A stretch of 64,000 nucleotides of DNA from Fundidesulfovibrio magnetotacticus (lineage in GTDB: Bacteria > Desulfobacterota > Desulfovibrionia > Desulfovibrionales > Desulfovibrionaceae). The translations under genes were made by a program, and so were the position numbers. Position 1 is the first letter of the stretch; each line of letters begins with the position of its first letter. Shown piece after piece: positions 49,601-58,666 of this stretch. The stretch is taken from positions 39,893 through 103,892 of the forward strand of contig NZ_BLTE01000017.1 of NCBI RefSeq assembly GCF_013019105.1, read 5' to 3'. Below the pieces are notes generated by a model, which did no database searches, was not told the DNA's origin, and worked only from the letters and a program-made list of their open reading frames with translations.

Positions 49601-51049
49601 CTAGCCGCAGGCCCTGCCCTTGAGCCCGAACACGGCCTTGAGGAGCTTGGGGGCCAGGCCGTCGAAGAGCTTCGGGGCCAGATAGTCGGCGGCCGCGCGA
49701 CGGTTGATCTCGCCCAGGGTGGGGTAGGGGTGCGTGGCCTGGGCCACCTTCGAGAGCTTCACGCCGCCGGAAAGGGCCGTCACCCACTCGCAGACGACGT
49801 CTCCCGCGCGCGGACCCAGGGCGCGCACGCCCGCCACCTTGCCCTTGCGGTCCACCAGAAGCTTGAGCACGCCTTCGGGCGTTCCGTCGGCCTGGGCGCG
49901 GTCGTTGTCCTCGAAGCGCTCCGTGACCACGTCCACCTCCAGCCCGGCCCGGGCCGCCGAGGCCTCCCCGTGACCCACTCCGGCCAGTTCGGGCTCGCAA
50001 TAGGTCACGCGGGGCATGAAGGTGTAGTCGGCCTTGCGGGGCAGGCGCGCCACGGCGTTGGCCAGGGCCACGCCGCCCTCGTAGCCCGCCGCGTGGGTGT
50101 AGAGCCACTTGCCCAGCACGTCGCCGGCGGCCCACACCGTGGGCGCGGTGGTGCGCAGGCGCTGGTCCGTGGGGATGCCCTTGTCGGTGTAGGCCACCCC
50201 GGCGTTCTCCAGGCGCAGGCCGTCCACGTTGGGCCGCCGCCCCAGGGCCACCAGGAGCGCCTTGCCCGAGGCCACCCCCTCCTCGCCCGACTCCGTGACG
50301 TAGCCCACGTGGCGCAGCCCGTAGCCCGGGCTCACGAAGCGCGCCCGCGTCCCCGTGAGCACCGTAACGCCCTCGGCCTCCAGGCGCGCGCGCACCAGGT
50401 CCGCCAGGTCCGGGTCTTCCCCCGTGAGCAGGTGCGCCGAGCGCTGCACCAGCGTCACCCGGCTGCCCAGGCGCGCGAAGGCCTGGGCCATCTCCACGGC
50501 CACGGCCCCGCCCCCCAGCACCACCAGGGACTCGGGCAGCTCCTCCAGCGAGAATAGCTCCCGGTTGGTCAGGTGCTGGGTCTGGCGCAGGCCGGGGATG
50601 TCCGGCACGGCCGGGGAGGACCCCGTGGCCACGATCCAGCGCGAGGCCGAGACCGTGCGACCGTTCAGGCGCACGCTGTGCTCGTCGGAAAACTCGGCCT
50701 GGCCGGTCTCCACCAGCACGCCCAGGGAACAGAAGCGCTCGAAGGAGTCGTGACGCTGGATGCGCGCCACCACCTCGCGGATGCGAGCGGCCACCTTGGA
50801 GTAGTCCACGGGGGGCAGCTCCGGGTTGGGCAGGCCCCATCGCGCGGCGTCGTGCATTCTGCGGCGCAGTTTGGCGGTGGCGATGAGGGTCTTGGAGGGC
50901 ACGCAGCCGTAATGCAGGCAGTCTCCGCCCAGCACCGGCTCCTTTTCCACCAGGAGCACCTTCGCCCCCAGACGAGCGGCCCCCGCCGCCGCCGTGAGCC
51001 CGGCCGCGCCGCCTCCGATGACGCCCAGGTCGAAGTCGTGCGAGGTCAT
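49601..51049 (-). CDS. Pyridine nucleotide-disulfide oxidoreductase (lipoamide dehydrogenase/MerA-like)
   Basis: 482 residues. FAD-binding 'LGVIGGGAAGLTAAAGAARLG', redox-active 'GGDCLHYGCVPSK', NAD-binding 'LVVLGGGAVAVEMAQAFARLG', FAD-binding 'VWAAGDV' and the C-terminal 'THPYPTLGEI' with the active-site His. Class I flavoprotein disulfide reductase; whether it acts on lipoamide, mercury or another disulfide cannot be told. There is no N-terminal heavy-metal domain. The ATG at 51049 overlaps the small Cys-rich gene upstream (ATGA), so the two are likely partners. Confidence 0.9.
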   Translation of the reverse strand: MTSHDFDLGVIGGGAAGLTAAAGAARLGAKVLLVEKEPVLGGDCLHYGCVPSKTLIATAKLRRRMHDAARWGLPNPELPPVDYSKVAARIREVVARIQRHDSFERFCSLGVLVETGQAEFSDEHSVRLNGRTVSASRWIVATGSSPAVPDIPGLRQTQHLTNRELFSLEELPESLVVLGGGAVAVEMAQAFARLGSRVTLVQRSAHLLTGEDPDLADLVRARLEAEGVTVLTGTRARFVSPGYGLRHVGYVTESGEEGVASGKALLVALGRRPNVDGLRLENAGVAYTDKGIPTDQRLRTTAPTVWAAGDVLGKWLYTHAAGYEGGVALANAVARLPRKADYTFMPRVTYCEPELAGVGHGEASAARAGLEVDVVTERFEDNDRAQADGTPEGVLKLLVDRKGKVAGVRALGPRAGDVVCEWVTALSGGVKLSKVAQATHPYPTLGEINRRAAADYLAPKLFDGLAPKLLKAVFGLKGRACG

Positions 51050-51363
51050 GGATTCTCTCCTTTCGGATCGGCCACTGATGGTTGTGCCTCGGCCTGGGCG
51101 CGTCGCCGGGCGAACTCGGCCTTGAGGCGCTCGAGCACGCGCTCGTAGCCGCCCGGCGCGTGGGGCTTCAGGCAGCCGGTGCAGTCCTTCACGGGGCCGC
51201 GCAGGGTGAAGTCGCCGCCGCAGTCCTCCAGGAAATAGAGGGGGCAGAAGCAGAAGAGGCAGTTGAACGAATCCGGGTCCGCCCCCGGGTGGCAGGGGTA
51301 GTAGGCGCAGGCCCGGTTCTGGAAGAAGGCGTGGGAAGCCTGGCACGGTGATTGCTTGTCCAT
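51046..51363 (-). CDS. Cysteine-rich small-domain protein
   Basis: 105 residues. 'FFQNRACAYYPCHPGADPDSFNCLFCFCPLYFLEDCGG' and 'VKDCTGCLKPHAPGGY' match the Cys-rich small domain family (PF04071), sometimes fused to cobalamin or other enzymes. The cluster of nine Cys probably binds metal. It precedes the oxidoreductase in an overlapping pair. Function in the pair unknown. Confidence 0.85.
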   Translation of the reverse strand: MDKQSPCQASHAFFQNRACAYYPCHPGADPDSFNCLFCFCPLYFLEDCGGDFTLRGPVKDCTGCLKPHAPGGYERVLERLKAEFARRRAQAEAQPSVADPKGENP

Positions 51364-51396
51364 GGCGCGGACCTCCGTCCGCAAGGAGTGCACGTC

Positions 51397-52710
51397 ATGG
51401 CCCTGACACCCAACCCCGTCGTCCAGGCGCTGGCAGCCCGGCCCGAGACGGCCCGCTTCGGGCCTTCCCGGCTGGTGAAGGATCAGAGCGCGTTCAAGGC
51501 GGCTCTCACGAGCCAGCTGGGTGTAAGCCAGGACATCCTCGGCGGCAAGTCGCGCGATCCCATGGCCCTGTTCACCGATGCCCTGGAGGCCCAATCCCCG
51601 CGCGACCCCGGCGCGCCCGCCCCCTCCGCCGCTCCGGGCGGCGCTGGCATCCGGCAGGCGGCAGCCCTGGCGGCCCTGGCCGGAAACCAGGCCGCGACGC
51701 CGACGCAGACCCCGAATCCGCGGACACGGCCGGTCCGTTCTCCGGGCCAGGCGCCCGCGCCCTCCCCCATACAGCCCGCCGGGCAAGGCCAGCCAGCACC
51801 CCTGGCCCCGAAGCCCTCGGCCGGGAACCAGGGGCCCGCGATCCAGCCCGTCCAGACGCCGACGCCCGCGCCGCGCCGCGCGGCCCAGGCCGTGCAAGCG
51901 GCCGTTACTCCGGGCGCGCGCCATCCCGAGGACCTCGGACGCCTCTCCCAGCCCGGACGTGCAGCAATCCAGGGCGAGGGCTTCACCCGCGAGGAGGAAA
52001 ACCTGCTCCAGGCCGCCGCCGCCGCGGAATCGCGCTTCCTGGCCGCCAAGCGCGGCGCGAGAAGCCGCCCCGAGGCCGCCCCGGACCAGTCCGACAGGCT
52101 GGGCATCCTCTCGGCATCCTACGAATCGCGCGGGTCCATCGACGCCATCGGCTACGACGGGCGCGGCGGGACCTCTTACGGCCTCTACCAGATCGCCTCG
52201 GGCGTGGGCACCCTGGACCGGTTCCTGGACTACCTGGACACCAAGGCCCCCGAACTCTCGCAACGCCTGGCCAAGGCGGGCCCCGGCAACACCGGCGGCC
52301 GCTACGGGGCCATGGCCGACGAATGGAAGCGCATCAGCGCCGAGAATCCCGTCCGCTTCGAGGCCCTCCAGCACGATTTCATCCGCGAAACCCACTACCA
52401 GCCCGCCCTGCGCTCCATCACCCTTTCCACGGGGGACGACCTCTCGAAACGCTCCCACGCCGTGCGCGAAGTGCTCTGGAGCACCGCCGTGCAGCACGGT
52501 CCTCACGGGGCCACGGAAATCTTCAACCAGTCCCTGGACGCCCTCCAGGGCAAGGGCGGCCAGGTGAGCGACAAGGCCCTCATCGAGGAGATCTACGCCC
52601 GGCGCATGAGCCAGTTCGGCGGCGGCAGGCTGCGCGCCGCGGTGGCCGGACGCCTGGCCGACGAGAAAGGCACTGCCCTGGCCATGCTCGGAGGAAGAGC
52701 CCTGGGCTGA
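51397..52710 (+). CDS. Peptidoglycan-hydrolase-like protein with long Pro/Gln-rich linker
   Basis: 437 residues. ATG 51397 has AAGGAG eight bases upstream; the divergent small gene starts 33 bases away. Residues ~80-190 are a disordered Pro/Ala/Gln stretch. The C-terminal ~210 residues contain 'ILSASYESRGSIDAIGYDGRGGTSYGLYQIASG', a lysozyme-like pattern (Glu plus 'YGLYQ') also found in VgrG-related and endolysin-type proteins. No signal peptide is seen, so export would need a dedicated route (for example flagellar or type VI). Substrate inferred. Confidence 0.6.
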   Translation: MALTPNPVVQALAARPETARFGPSRLVKDQSAFKAALTSQLGVSQDILGGKSRDPMALFTDALEAQSPRDPGAPAPSAAPGGAGIRQAAALAALAGNQAATPTQTPNPRTRPVRSPGQAPAPSPIQPAGQGQPAPLAPKPSAGNQGPAIQPVQTPTPAPRRAAQAVQAAVTPGARHPEDLGRLSQPGRAAIQGEGFTREEENLLQAAAAAESRFLAAKRGARSRPEAAPDQSDRLGILSASYESRGSIDAIGYDGRGGTSYGLYQIASGVGTLDRFLDYLDTKAPELSQRLAKAGPGNTGGRYGAMADEWKRISAENPVRFEALQHDFIRETHYQPALRSITLSTGDDLSKRSHAVREVLWSTAVQHGPHGATEIFNQSLDALQGKGGQVSDKALIEEIYARRMSQFGGGRLRAAVAGRLADEKGTALAMLGGRALG

Positions 52711-52729
52711 TCCCTTCCGCGGCCTTGCC

Positions 52730-52748
52730 AGCCGGGCGCGCCCCGGCT
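52730..52748. terminator. Hairpin after the peptidoglycan-hydrolase-like gene
   Basis: agccggg (52730-52736) and cccggct (52742-52748) form a seven-base stem around a five-base loop. No T-run. Confidence 0.4.
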
Positions 52749-52782
52749 ATCAGAAGCGGAAACCGACACCCCGGAGGACCGC

Positions 52783-53463
52783 GTGACGCTTTTCACCCGC
52801 CTGAGCCTTGCCGCCGCCCTGCTCGTCCTGCTCGCACCCGCCGCCCTGGCCGCACAGAAGGCCCAGCCCCCCGCCGCCAAAGCCCAGGCCCTGGCCCGGG
52901 GCTTCGGCCAGGCCGCCTGGGGCGAAGACCTTTCCCGCCGCGAAGGCTTCCTCAAACTGCGCTCCCAGGACGGCGTGGACTACGCGGTGTACCTGCGCGA
53001 GAATTTCCAGCTGGGCGGCGCAAAGGCCACGGTCTACTACGCCTCCGCCGGGGGGCGCTTCTATGCCGCACACGTGCGCCTGCCCGCCGGATCGGACCTC
53101 AAGGCCCTCTCGGTCGACCTGACCAAGCTCTTCGGGGCCTCCAAGTCCTCGCGCCAGGACGGCATGCCCCTGCATCAGTGGAAGACCGGGAAGGTCCGCG
53201 TGAAGCTCAAGGAGCTGCCCGGCGGCGAGGCCAGGCTCTCGTTCTACCACCAGTCCGCCGCCGGCCCCCTCACGGCGGCCCTGCGCGACGCCGACCTGCC
53301 CGCCGGGGACCTGCCCGCGCCCGTGGCGGGCGACGTGGCGGGCGTCAAGTCCCCCTCGCCCGGCATGCCCAAGCCCCAGCCCGATCAGGTGCCCATCGAC
53401 GTGCTGTATTACCTCAAGGAAGGCTCCCAGTTGCTGCGCCTGGAAAAGCCCTCCGGTTATTAA
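52783..53463 (+). CDS. Secreted protein of unknown function
   Basis: 226 residues from a GTG at 52783 with GGAGGA upstream. The signal peptide 'FTRLSLAAALLVLLAPAALAAQ' would export it to the periplasm. The mature part is mostly beta/alpha without Cys and I recognise no family ('AWGEDLSRREGFLKLRSQDGVDYAVYLREN...'). It is followed by a terminator-like hairpin, so it is a single-gene unit. Confidence 0.6.
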   Translation: MTLFTRLSLAAALLVLLAPAALAAQKAQPPAAKAQALARGFGQAAWGEDLSRREGFLKLRSQDGVDYAVYLRENFQLGGAKATVYYASAGGRFYAAHVRLPAGSDLKALSVDLTKLFGASKSSRQDGMPLHQWKTGKVRVKLKELPGGEARLSFYHQSAAGPLTAALRDADLPAGDLPAPVAGDVAGVKSPSPGMPKPQPDQVPIDVLYYLKEGSQLLRLEKPSGY

Positions 53464-53490
53464 CGATCCTCCCCGGATTACCGACTTCCA

Positions 53491-53523
53491 AGCGCCCCGC
53501 GCCGCAATGCGGCCCGGGGCGCT
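53491..53523 (+). terminator. Terminator-like hairpin
   Basis: agcgcccc (53491-53498) pairs with ggggcgct (53516-53523) over a 17-base loop that itself contains ccgc/gcgg. It follows the secreted protein gene; the downstream sequence lacks a strong T-run. Confidence 0.5.
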
Positions 53524-53667
53524 CGTCGTCGGGCAGCAGGCGCGGGAACGGGGCAGTGACCTGGCGTGAAGCGTGCGCGGCGCGCGCTCGCGGGCCTCGC
53601 CTGGCAGAGGGTGCGTCACGCTGGGAAAGCGTGGCGCTCTTGGGAAAATGGGACGCCGGAAAAGCCG

Positions 53668-55200
53668 TCAGGATTGGGACGCGCGCACAACGCCCAGCTT
53701 GGCGAGGATATCCCCCACCTTGGCCTGGACGTTGGGGGTGGTCTTGGCCACCAGCCCCAGGTTCACCAGGGCCAGCAACTCCACCTTGAAGTCCATGGCG
53801 CTCCAGAGGTCCGTGAGGCCCTGGGCCAGGGCGGGTTCCATGTTGGAGAGGCGGATGGCCTCGGCCAGTTCGGGACCGGTGCGGGCCTTGAAGAAGAACC
53901 ACCCCGGCGCGGCCGGGTCCTCCTCGAAGAAGAGGCGCTGGCGGATGCGGTTGAAGCCACGGGCCGCCAGGGCCTCCAGGCCGGCGGCCGGGATGCGGCG
54001 CTGCCGGACGGTCTTGAACTGCACCTTGGCCCCCTCGTCGGCCACCTTGGCCGCCAGCAGGCCGCACAGGGCGAATTCCAGCATGAGGCCGTGGGCCACG
54101 GCCAGGTTGCGAGGCTCGAAGGCCCCGGCAACGGCCAGCAGCTTTTCCTGCTCCCTGGCCGAGAAGCCGTGGATGGCCTTGCCCAAGTCCTCCCGGGCCA
54201 CGCCCAGGGCCAGGGCGGCCCCCACGGCCATGGCCAGGAGCTGGGTGCGCAGAAACTCCCGCCGCGCCTCCACCAGCTGGGCGCGGCGCTCCGGGTTGTC
54301 GGCGGAAGGGACCTCGGGAAGCTCCGAGTCCTCGATGGGGGCGTTGTCCGCGAAAACCTGGGCGAAGCGCGGGGCCAGGGGGTCCAGGGAGGCCACGGCC
54401 GCCAGGGCCTCGAAATCCGCCCGGGCCGAACGCGGGGGCAGGACGGGCCGGGAGAGGTTCTGCAGCGTCCCGGCCAGGGTCTGGGCCGCGCGCCGGGCTT
54501 CCGGGTCGGCCTTGGCCGCTTCGAACGAGGCCTGGAGCCGGGTTTTGTCGATGGCCTTGTCGGTGCCGGGCATCTGGGCCAGCAGGCCGTCCAGGGGGAA
54601 GCGCACCGCCACGAAGGCCCCCTCCCGCGCCACCTTGAAACCGTCGCCCGCCAGCATGGCCCCCAGCCCCTTCTTCACGAAGCCGAAGACGAAACGCTCC
54701 AGGAGGGCCTTCCAGTAGCGGTCGTCGGAGTGGCCGGCCTGGCTGAGCTCGTCGATGTCGGACAGCGCCGTCTCGCCGAAGCGCAGGAGGATCATGTCGT
54801 TGAATTCGTCGCGCACCAAACCCGAGAGCGCGATGTAGCCCTGCAGGCACTTGAGCAGCACGCTTTCCTCCACGCAGAGCTGCGGCAGGAGCTGGTCCGC
54901 CTGCTCCCTGGCCCCGGTGCGCCGGGCCACCTCGTACTGGTTCAAGTCCACCAGGAACTGGGACATCCATTCCTGATGCCAGGCGTGGGCCGGATGGGGC
55001 TCGCTGCGCGTGCACAGGGCGTGCACGAGGTTCTGCTGGTCGGCTTCCTGCGCGGGGGATTCGGAGAGCCGTTCCCGGTTGGCCGTGAGCACGGCCAGGA
55101 GCACCTCGCGCTCCAACACCTCGCGCCGCGCCCCGGACTCCTTGAGGCGGCGCAGCACGGTGAGGTAGCTGTCGAAGCGTGCGCTGTCGTCTTGGCTCAT
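53668..55200 (-). CDS. Hypothetical protein, largely helical
   Basis: 510 residues, 'MSQDDSARFDSYLTVLRRLKESGARREVLEREVLLAVL...'. Rich in Ala, Leu, Glu and Arg, apparently all helical and soluble, with a hydrophobic stretch near 330-350 ('QLLAMAVGAALALGV') that may be buried. No motif, signal peptide or neighbour link suggests a function. Codon use matches the host, so it is probably a real, resident gene. The ATG at 55200 is the first start after the last upstream stop. Confidence 0.6.
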   Translation of the reverse strand: MSQDDSARFDSYLTVLRRLKESGARREVLEREVLLAVLTANRERLSESPAQEADQQNLVHALCTRSEPHPAHAWHQEWMSQFLVDLNQYEVARRTGAREQADQLLPQLCVEESVLLKCLQGYIALSGLVRDEFNDMILLRFGETALSDIDELSQAGHSDDRYWKALLERFVFGFVKKGLGAMLAGDGFKVAREGAFVAVRFPLDGLLAQMPGTDKAIDKTRLQASFEAAKADPEARRAAQTLAGTLQNLSRPVLPPRSARADFEALAAVASLDPLAPRFAQVFADNAPIEDSELPEVPSADNPERRAQLVEARREFLRTQLLAMAVGAALALGVAREDLGKAIHGFSAREQEKLLAVAGAFEPRNLAVAHGLMLEFALCGLLAAKVADEGAKVQFKTVRQRRIPAAGLEALAARGFNRIRQRLFFEEDPAAPGWFFFKARTGPELAEAIRLSNMEPALAQGLTDLWSAMDFKVELLALVNLGLVAKTTPNVQAKVGDILAKLGVVRASQS

Positions 55201-55261
55201 GGCGATCCCCCGTCCTGATTCTCTGGATGCCTACCTCAAAAAAAAGTGGAATAAAAGGGGG

Positions 55262-56677
55262 CTATCGTTTGGGAGGCTTTCGAAGCGCCCGGAAGACGGA
55301 GAGCAGCATCCCCGCCAGGGCCAGGCAGGCGGCGGTGGTCAGGGCGGCGTCGAATCCGGCGTGGAAGGCCTCGGTCTCGCCGTGCCCGCTCGCCAGGGAC
55401 GCGTTGCGCCACGCCTCGTAGACCGCCGTGGCCACGGCGATGCCGCAGACCATGCCCAGGTTGCGCACCAGGGCCATCACGGCCCCGGCCACGCCGCTCT
55501 TGGCGCGCGGGGCGCTGCCCAGCACGGCGTTGTTGTTGGGCGAGAGAAACAGCCCGAAGCCCACGCCCAGAATCGCCTGCCCCGCCGCGCAGCGCCAGAA
55601 CCCGGCCGAGGCCGCGAGCAGCGTCTGGGAATAGAGGCCACCCGCCACGCAGGCCATGCCCGCACCCGTGAGCAGGGCGTGGCTCACCTTCTCCGAGGCG
55701 AAGCCCGAAAGCGGGGCCACGAAGGACATGGCCAGGGGCAATACGGCCATCACCAGCCCCGTCTCGCCAGGCCCCAGGCCCACCACCCGCGCCAGGAAGA
55801 ACGGCAGGAGCACCGCGTTGGCCAGAAGCGCCATGAACGCCAACAGAGAGGCCAGGTTGCCCAGGGCCAGCTCCGGGATGCGAAAGAGCGAGAGGTCCAC
55901 CACCGGATGGGCCACGCGAGCCTGACGGTGCAGGAAGAGCGCAAGACCGGCCGCCGCCACGCCGAAGCAGGCCAGCGTGCCCGGGAAGCTCCAGCCCCAG
56001 CGCCCGCCGTGGGTCACGGCCGTGAGCAGGAACACCACGCCCACGGCGTAGAGCGCCGCGCCGGGCAGGTCGAAGCGCTCGTGGGTCTCGCGCCGGTCGT
56101 CGGGCAGGATGCGCCCGGCGAAAAAGGCCCCGGCCAGTCCCACGGGCAGATTCACGTAGAAGATGGAGGGCCAGCCGAAGAGGTCCACCAGGAGGCCGCC
56201 CAGGGAGGGGCCCGCCAGCGACCCCAGGGAGACCACCATGCCGATCATGCCCAGGGCCCGGCCCCGCTCCGGCCCCGGGAAGCTCATGACCACGATGGCC
56301 GGGCCGTTGGCCATGAGCAGCGCCGCGCCCACCGCCTGGAGCGCCCGCCCCGCGATGAGCCAGCCCATGGACCCCGCCGCCCCGCACAGGGCCGAGGCCC
56401 CGGCGAAGATCAGGAAGCCCGCGCGGTATTTGCGCCGCCTGCCGTGCATGTCGCCCAGGCGGCCGAAGGCGGGCAGCAGGCAGGCGATCACCAGCAGGTA
56501 GACCGTGACGGCCCACTGGGCCACGGGCAGGTCCGCGCCGAAGCCCTGGGCGATGGTGGGCAGGGCCACGTTGACGATGCCGCCGTCCAGGGTGGCCATG
56601 AACGTGCCCGTGGCGGCCACGCCCAGGCAGGCCCAGGGTTTGGCCGCGAAGGGATTGGGGGGGGGAGTTCCTGTCAT
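55262..56677 (-). CDS. MFS transporter, DHA2 family
   Basis: 471 residues from ATG 56677; the ORF extends nine codons further to a TTG. Motif A 'GRLGDMHGRRRKY' and motif C-like 'GPSLGGLLVDLFGW' with about 14 membrane segments identify the DHA2 drug:proton antiporters. 'LDGGIVNVALPTIAQGF' at the N-terminus is also typical. It exports drugs or metabolites. It is divergent from the TetR gene across a short region with a candidate operator, so the regulator may control both directions. Confidence 0.88.
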   Translation of the reverse strand: MTGTPPPNPFAAKPWACLGVAATGTFMATLDGGIVNVALPTIAQGFGADLPVAQWAVTVYLLVIACLLPAFGRLGDMHGRRRKYRAGFLIFAGASALCGAAGSMGWLIAGRALQAVGAALLMANGPAIVVMSFPGPERGRALGMIGMVVSLGSLAGPSLGGLLVDLFGWPSIFYVNLPVGLAGAFFAGRILPDDRRETHERFDLPGAALYAVGVVFLLTAVTHGGRWGWSFPGTLACFGVAAAGLALFLHRQARVAHPVVDLSLFRIPELALGNLASLLAFMALLANAVLLPFFLARVVGLGPGETGLVMAVLPLAMSFVAPLSGFASEKVSHALLTGAGMACVAGGLYSQTLLAASAGFWRCAAGQAILGVGFGLFLSPNNNAVLGSAPRAKSGVAGAVMALVRNLGMVCGIAVATAVYEAWRNASLASGHGETEAFHAGFDAALTTAACLALAGMLLSVFRALRKPPKR

Positions 56678-56735
56678 TCCGGTAATGCCTCGGGGGCTAG
56701 CCAATACGCCCTTTGCCCGCTAGAAGCAATGAGGC

Positions 56736-56762
56736 CAAACGGCCGATTGAAACAACCGTTTG
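56736..56762. promoter_or_regulatory. Candidate TetR operator in the divergent region
   Basis: caaacgg (56736-56742) and ccgtttg (56756-56762) are exact inverted repeats with a 13-base spacer. It lies 10 bases upstream of the TetR start, between the two divergent genes. Confidence 0.55.
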
Positions 56763-56771
56763 AGGCAAGAC

Positions 56772-57413
56772 GTGCTCCAAGCCAACGAACACGACGAAAC
56801 CAAACAGCGCCTTCTGGACGCCGCCGGCGAGGCCTTCGCCGCCAAGGGCTACCACCGGGCCACCATCCGGGAGATCTGCTCCCGGGCCGGGGCCAACGTG
56901 GCCTCGGTGAACTACCATTTCGGGGGCAAGAAAGGTCTCTACAAGGCCCTGCTGGAACACTGCCACCAGGAAAGCCTGCGCCGCCACCCGCCCGGGTCCC
57001 TGCAGGCCCAGGCCGGACCGGAGGAGGCCCTGCGGGTCTTCGTGCGCTCCATGCTGGACCGCAACCTGGGCGAGGGCCGCCCCACCTGGCTCTCGCGCCT
57101 GATGGCCCGCGAGCTCTCCGACCCCTCCCCGGCCCTGGAGAACGTGGCGCGCGCCTCCATCCTGCCCAACGTGGACCGCCTCGCGGCCATCGTGGCCCGC
57201 ATCATGGACCTGCCCGGGGATTCCCCTCTGGCCAGGCGCTGCGCCCTTTCCGTGGTGGGCCAGTGCCTGCACTTCTGTCGCTCCAAGCCCGTGATCGAAA
57301 TCGTCTGCCCCGGCGTGACCTACGATTCCCAAGGGCTCGACGAGATCACCAACCACATCGTCCGCTTCAGCCTCGCCGCCCTGCGCGGCCTCGCCCAGGA
57401 AGGAACCGCATGA
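56772..57413 (+). CDS. TetR/AcrR-family regulator (CecR/YbiH-like)
   Basis: 213 residues from GTG 56772, preceded by GAGG; a TTG at 56760 would overlap the operator. The N-terminal HTH reads 'TKQRLLDAAGEAFAAKGYHRATIREICSRAGANVASVNYHFGGKKGLYKALL'. The C-terminal part resembles the DUF1956/CecR ligand domain. Such regulators repress efflux genes until a drug binds. It overlaps the membrane fusion protein gene by four bases (ATGA), so it heads the efflux operon. Confidence 0.88.
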   Translation: MLQANEHDETKQRLLDAAGEAFAAKGYHRATIREICSRAGANVASVNYHFGGKKGLYKALLEHCHQESLRRHPPGSLQAQAGPEEALRVFVRSMLDRNLGEGRPTWLSRLMARELSDPSPALENVARASILPNVDRLAAIVARIMDLPGDSPLARRCALSVVGQCLHFCRSKPVIEIVCPGVTYDSQGLDEITNHIVRFSLAALRGLAQEGTA

Positions 57414-58666
57414 AACTTCGCCTTTCGCTTTTGGTGTCGTTGGGCCTCTGCCTTTGCCTGGCCTTCGCGGCCGGGTGCTCCGACGGGAAGAAGCAACAGC
57501 AGGGGCAGGGGCGCCGGGCCGTGCCGGTCACCGTGGCCGAAGCCACGCTGGGCAGCCTTCCCGTGAGCCTCACGGCCGTGGGCAACGTGGAGCCCTACCA
57601 GAGCGCCGCCGTGCGCACCCAGGTGGGCGGGCTCATCGTGGAGCAGCGCGTGCGCGACGGCCAGGAGGTGGCCGCCGGGGACGTGCTCTTCGTGCTGGAC
57701 CAGCGCCCCTTCCAGGCCGCCCTCAAGGAGGCCCAGGGCAAGCTCGAACGCGACCAGGCCCTGCTCAAGAAGGCCGAGGACGACTTCAACCGCTACTCCG
57801 GCCTGAAGCAGAAGGACGTGGTGAGCCAGCAGCAGTTCGACCAGGCCTCCACCGACGCCAAGAGCCTGCGCGCCTCCATCAAGCTCTCCGAGGCACAGAT
57901 CGAGCAGGCCAGGCTCCAGATGGACTACTCCGTGATCAAGGCTCCCTTCGCCGGGCGCGTGGGCACGGTGCTCGTGAACGTGGGCAACGTGATCAAGGCC
58001 AACGACGACCGCAACCTCCTGGTGCTCAACCAGGTGCAGCCCATCTATGTGAGCTTCGCACTGCCCGAGCAGCACCTCCCCGCCGTGACCGCCCACATGG
58101 GCAAGGCCCCCCTGGAGGTGCTGGCCGCCGTGGCGGGCGAAGAGTCCCGCCCCGAGAAGGGCGTGCTGGCCAGCGTGGACAACTCCGTGGACCGCGCCAC
58201 GGGCACCATCAAGCTCAAGGGCCTCTTCGCCAACAAGGACAAGCGCCTCTGGCCCGGACAGTTCGCCAAGGTGACGCTCAACCTGGAGAGCCGCGAGGGC
58301 GTGCTCACCGCGCCATCCGCAGCCGTGCAGCAGGGGCTCCAGGGGCCCTTCGTCTACGTGGTGGGCCAGGACAACACCGCCGCCCTGCGCCCCGTGGAGA
58401 CCGGGCAGATCGTGGGCGAACGCATGGTGATCCTCAAGGGCCTCGCGGCGGGCGACAAGGTGGTCACCGACGGACACGTGCGCCTCACTCCGGGGGCCGC
58501 CGTTGAGATCAAGGCCGTCAGGGACGCCCAGGACGCGGTCCTCGCGCCCAAGGATTCCAAGGCGGCGCAGGACGCCAAGGACGCCAAGGCGGCCCCGGGC
58601 TCCAAGGACGCCAAGGCGGCCCCGGGCTCCAAGGACGCCAAGGCGTCCGGGGAGAAGGCCCAATGA
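57410..58666 (+). CDS. RND efflux membrane fusion protein (lipoprotein)
   Basis: 418 residues. Lipoprotein signal 'CLCLAFAAGCSD' anchors it in the inner membrane. Barrel-sandwich hybrid parts 'AAVRTQVGGLIVEQRVRDGQEVAAGDVLFVLD' and a helical hairpin ('QAALKEAQGKLERDQALLKKAEDDF') follow, then the 'VIKAPFAGRVG' motif. It couples the RND pump to an outer-membrane channel. The C-terminus carries a KDAKAAPGS-type repeat. The pump gene follows with a four-base overlap; no TolC-like gene lies nearby. Confidence 0.92.
   Translation: MKLRLSLLVSLGLCLCLAFAAGCSDGKKQQQGQGRRAVPVTVAEATLGSLPVSLTAVGNVEPYQSAAVRTQVGGLIVEQRVRDGQEVAAGDVLFVLDQRPFQAALKEAQGKLERDQALLKKAEDDFNRYSGLKQKDVVSQQQFDQASTDAKSLRASIKLSEAQIEQARLQMDYSVIKAPFAGRVGTVLVNVGNVIKANDDRNLLVLNQVQPIYVSFALPEQHLPAVTAHMGKAPLEVLAAVAGEESRPEKGVLASVDNSVDRATGTIKLKGLFANKDKRLWPGQFAKVTLNLESREGVLTAPSAAVQQGLQGPFVYVVGQDNTAALRPVETGQIVGERMVILKGLAAGDKVVTDGHVRLTPGAAVEIKAVRDAQDAVLAPKDSKAAQDAKDAKAAPGSKDAKAAPGSKDAKASGEKAQ
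58577..58645 (+). repeat. 27-base tandem repeat in the fusion protein 3' end
   Basis: A 27-base unit starting aaggacgccaaggcggccc occurs at 58577-58603 and 58604-58630, with a third partial copy to 58645. It encodes KDAKAAPGS repeats in the disordered tail. Such repeats vary by slippage. Confidence 0.85.

Noticed and set aside
49601..51049. Mercuric reductase as a firm call
   Set aside because: It lacks an N-terminal metal-binding domain and the C-terminal Cys pair I would expect; only the disulfide oxidoreductase class is supported.
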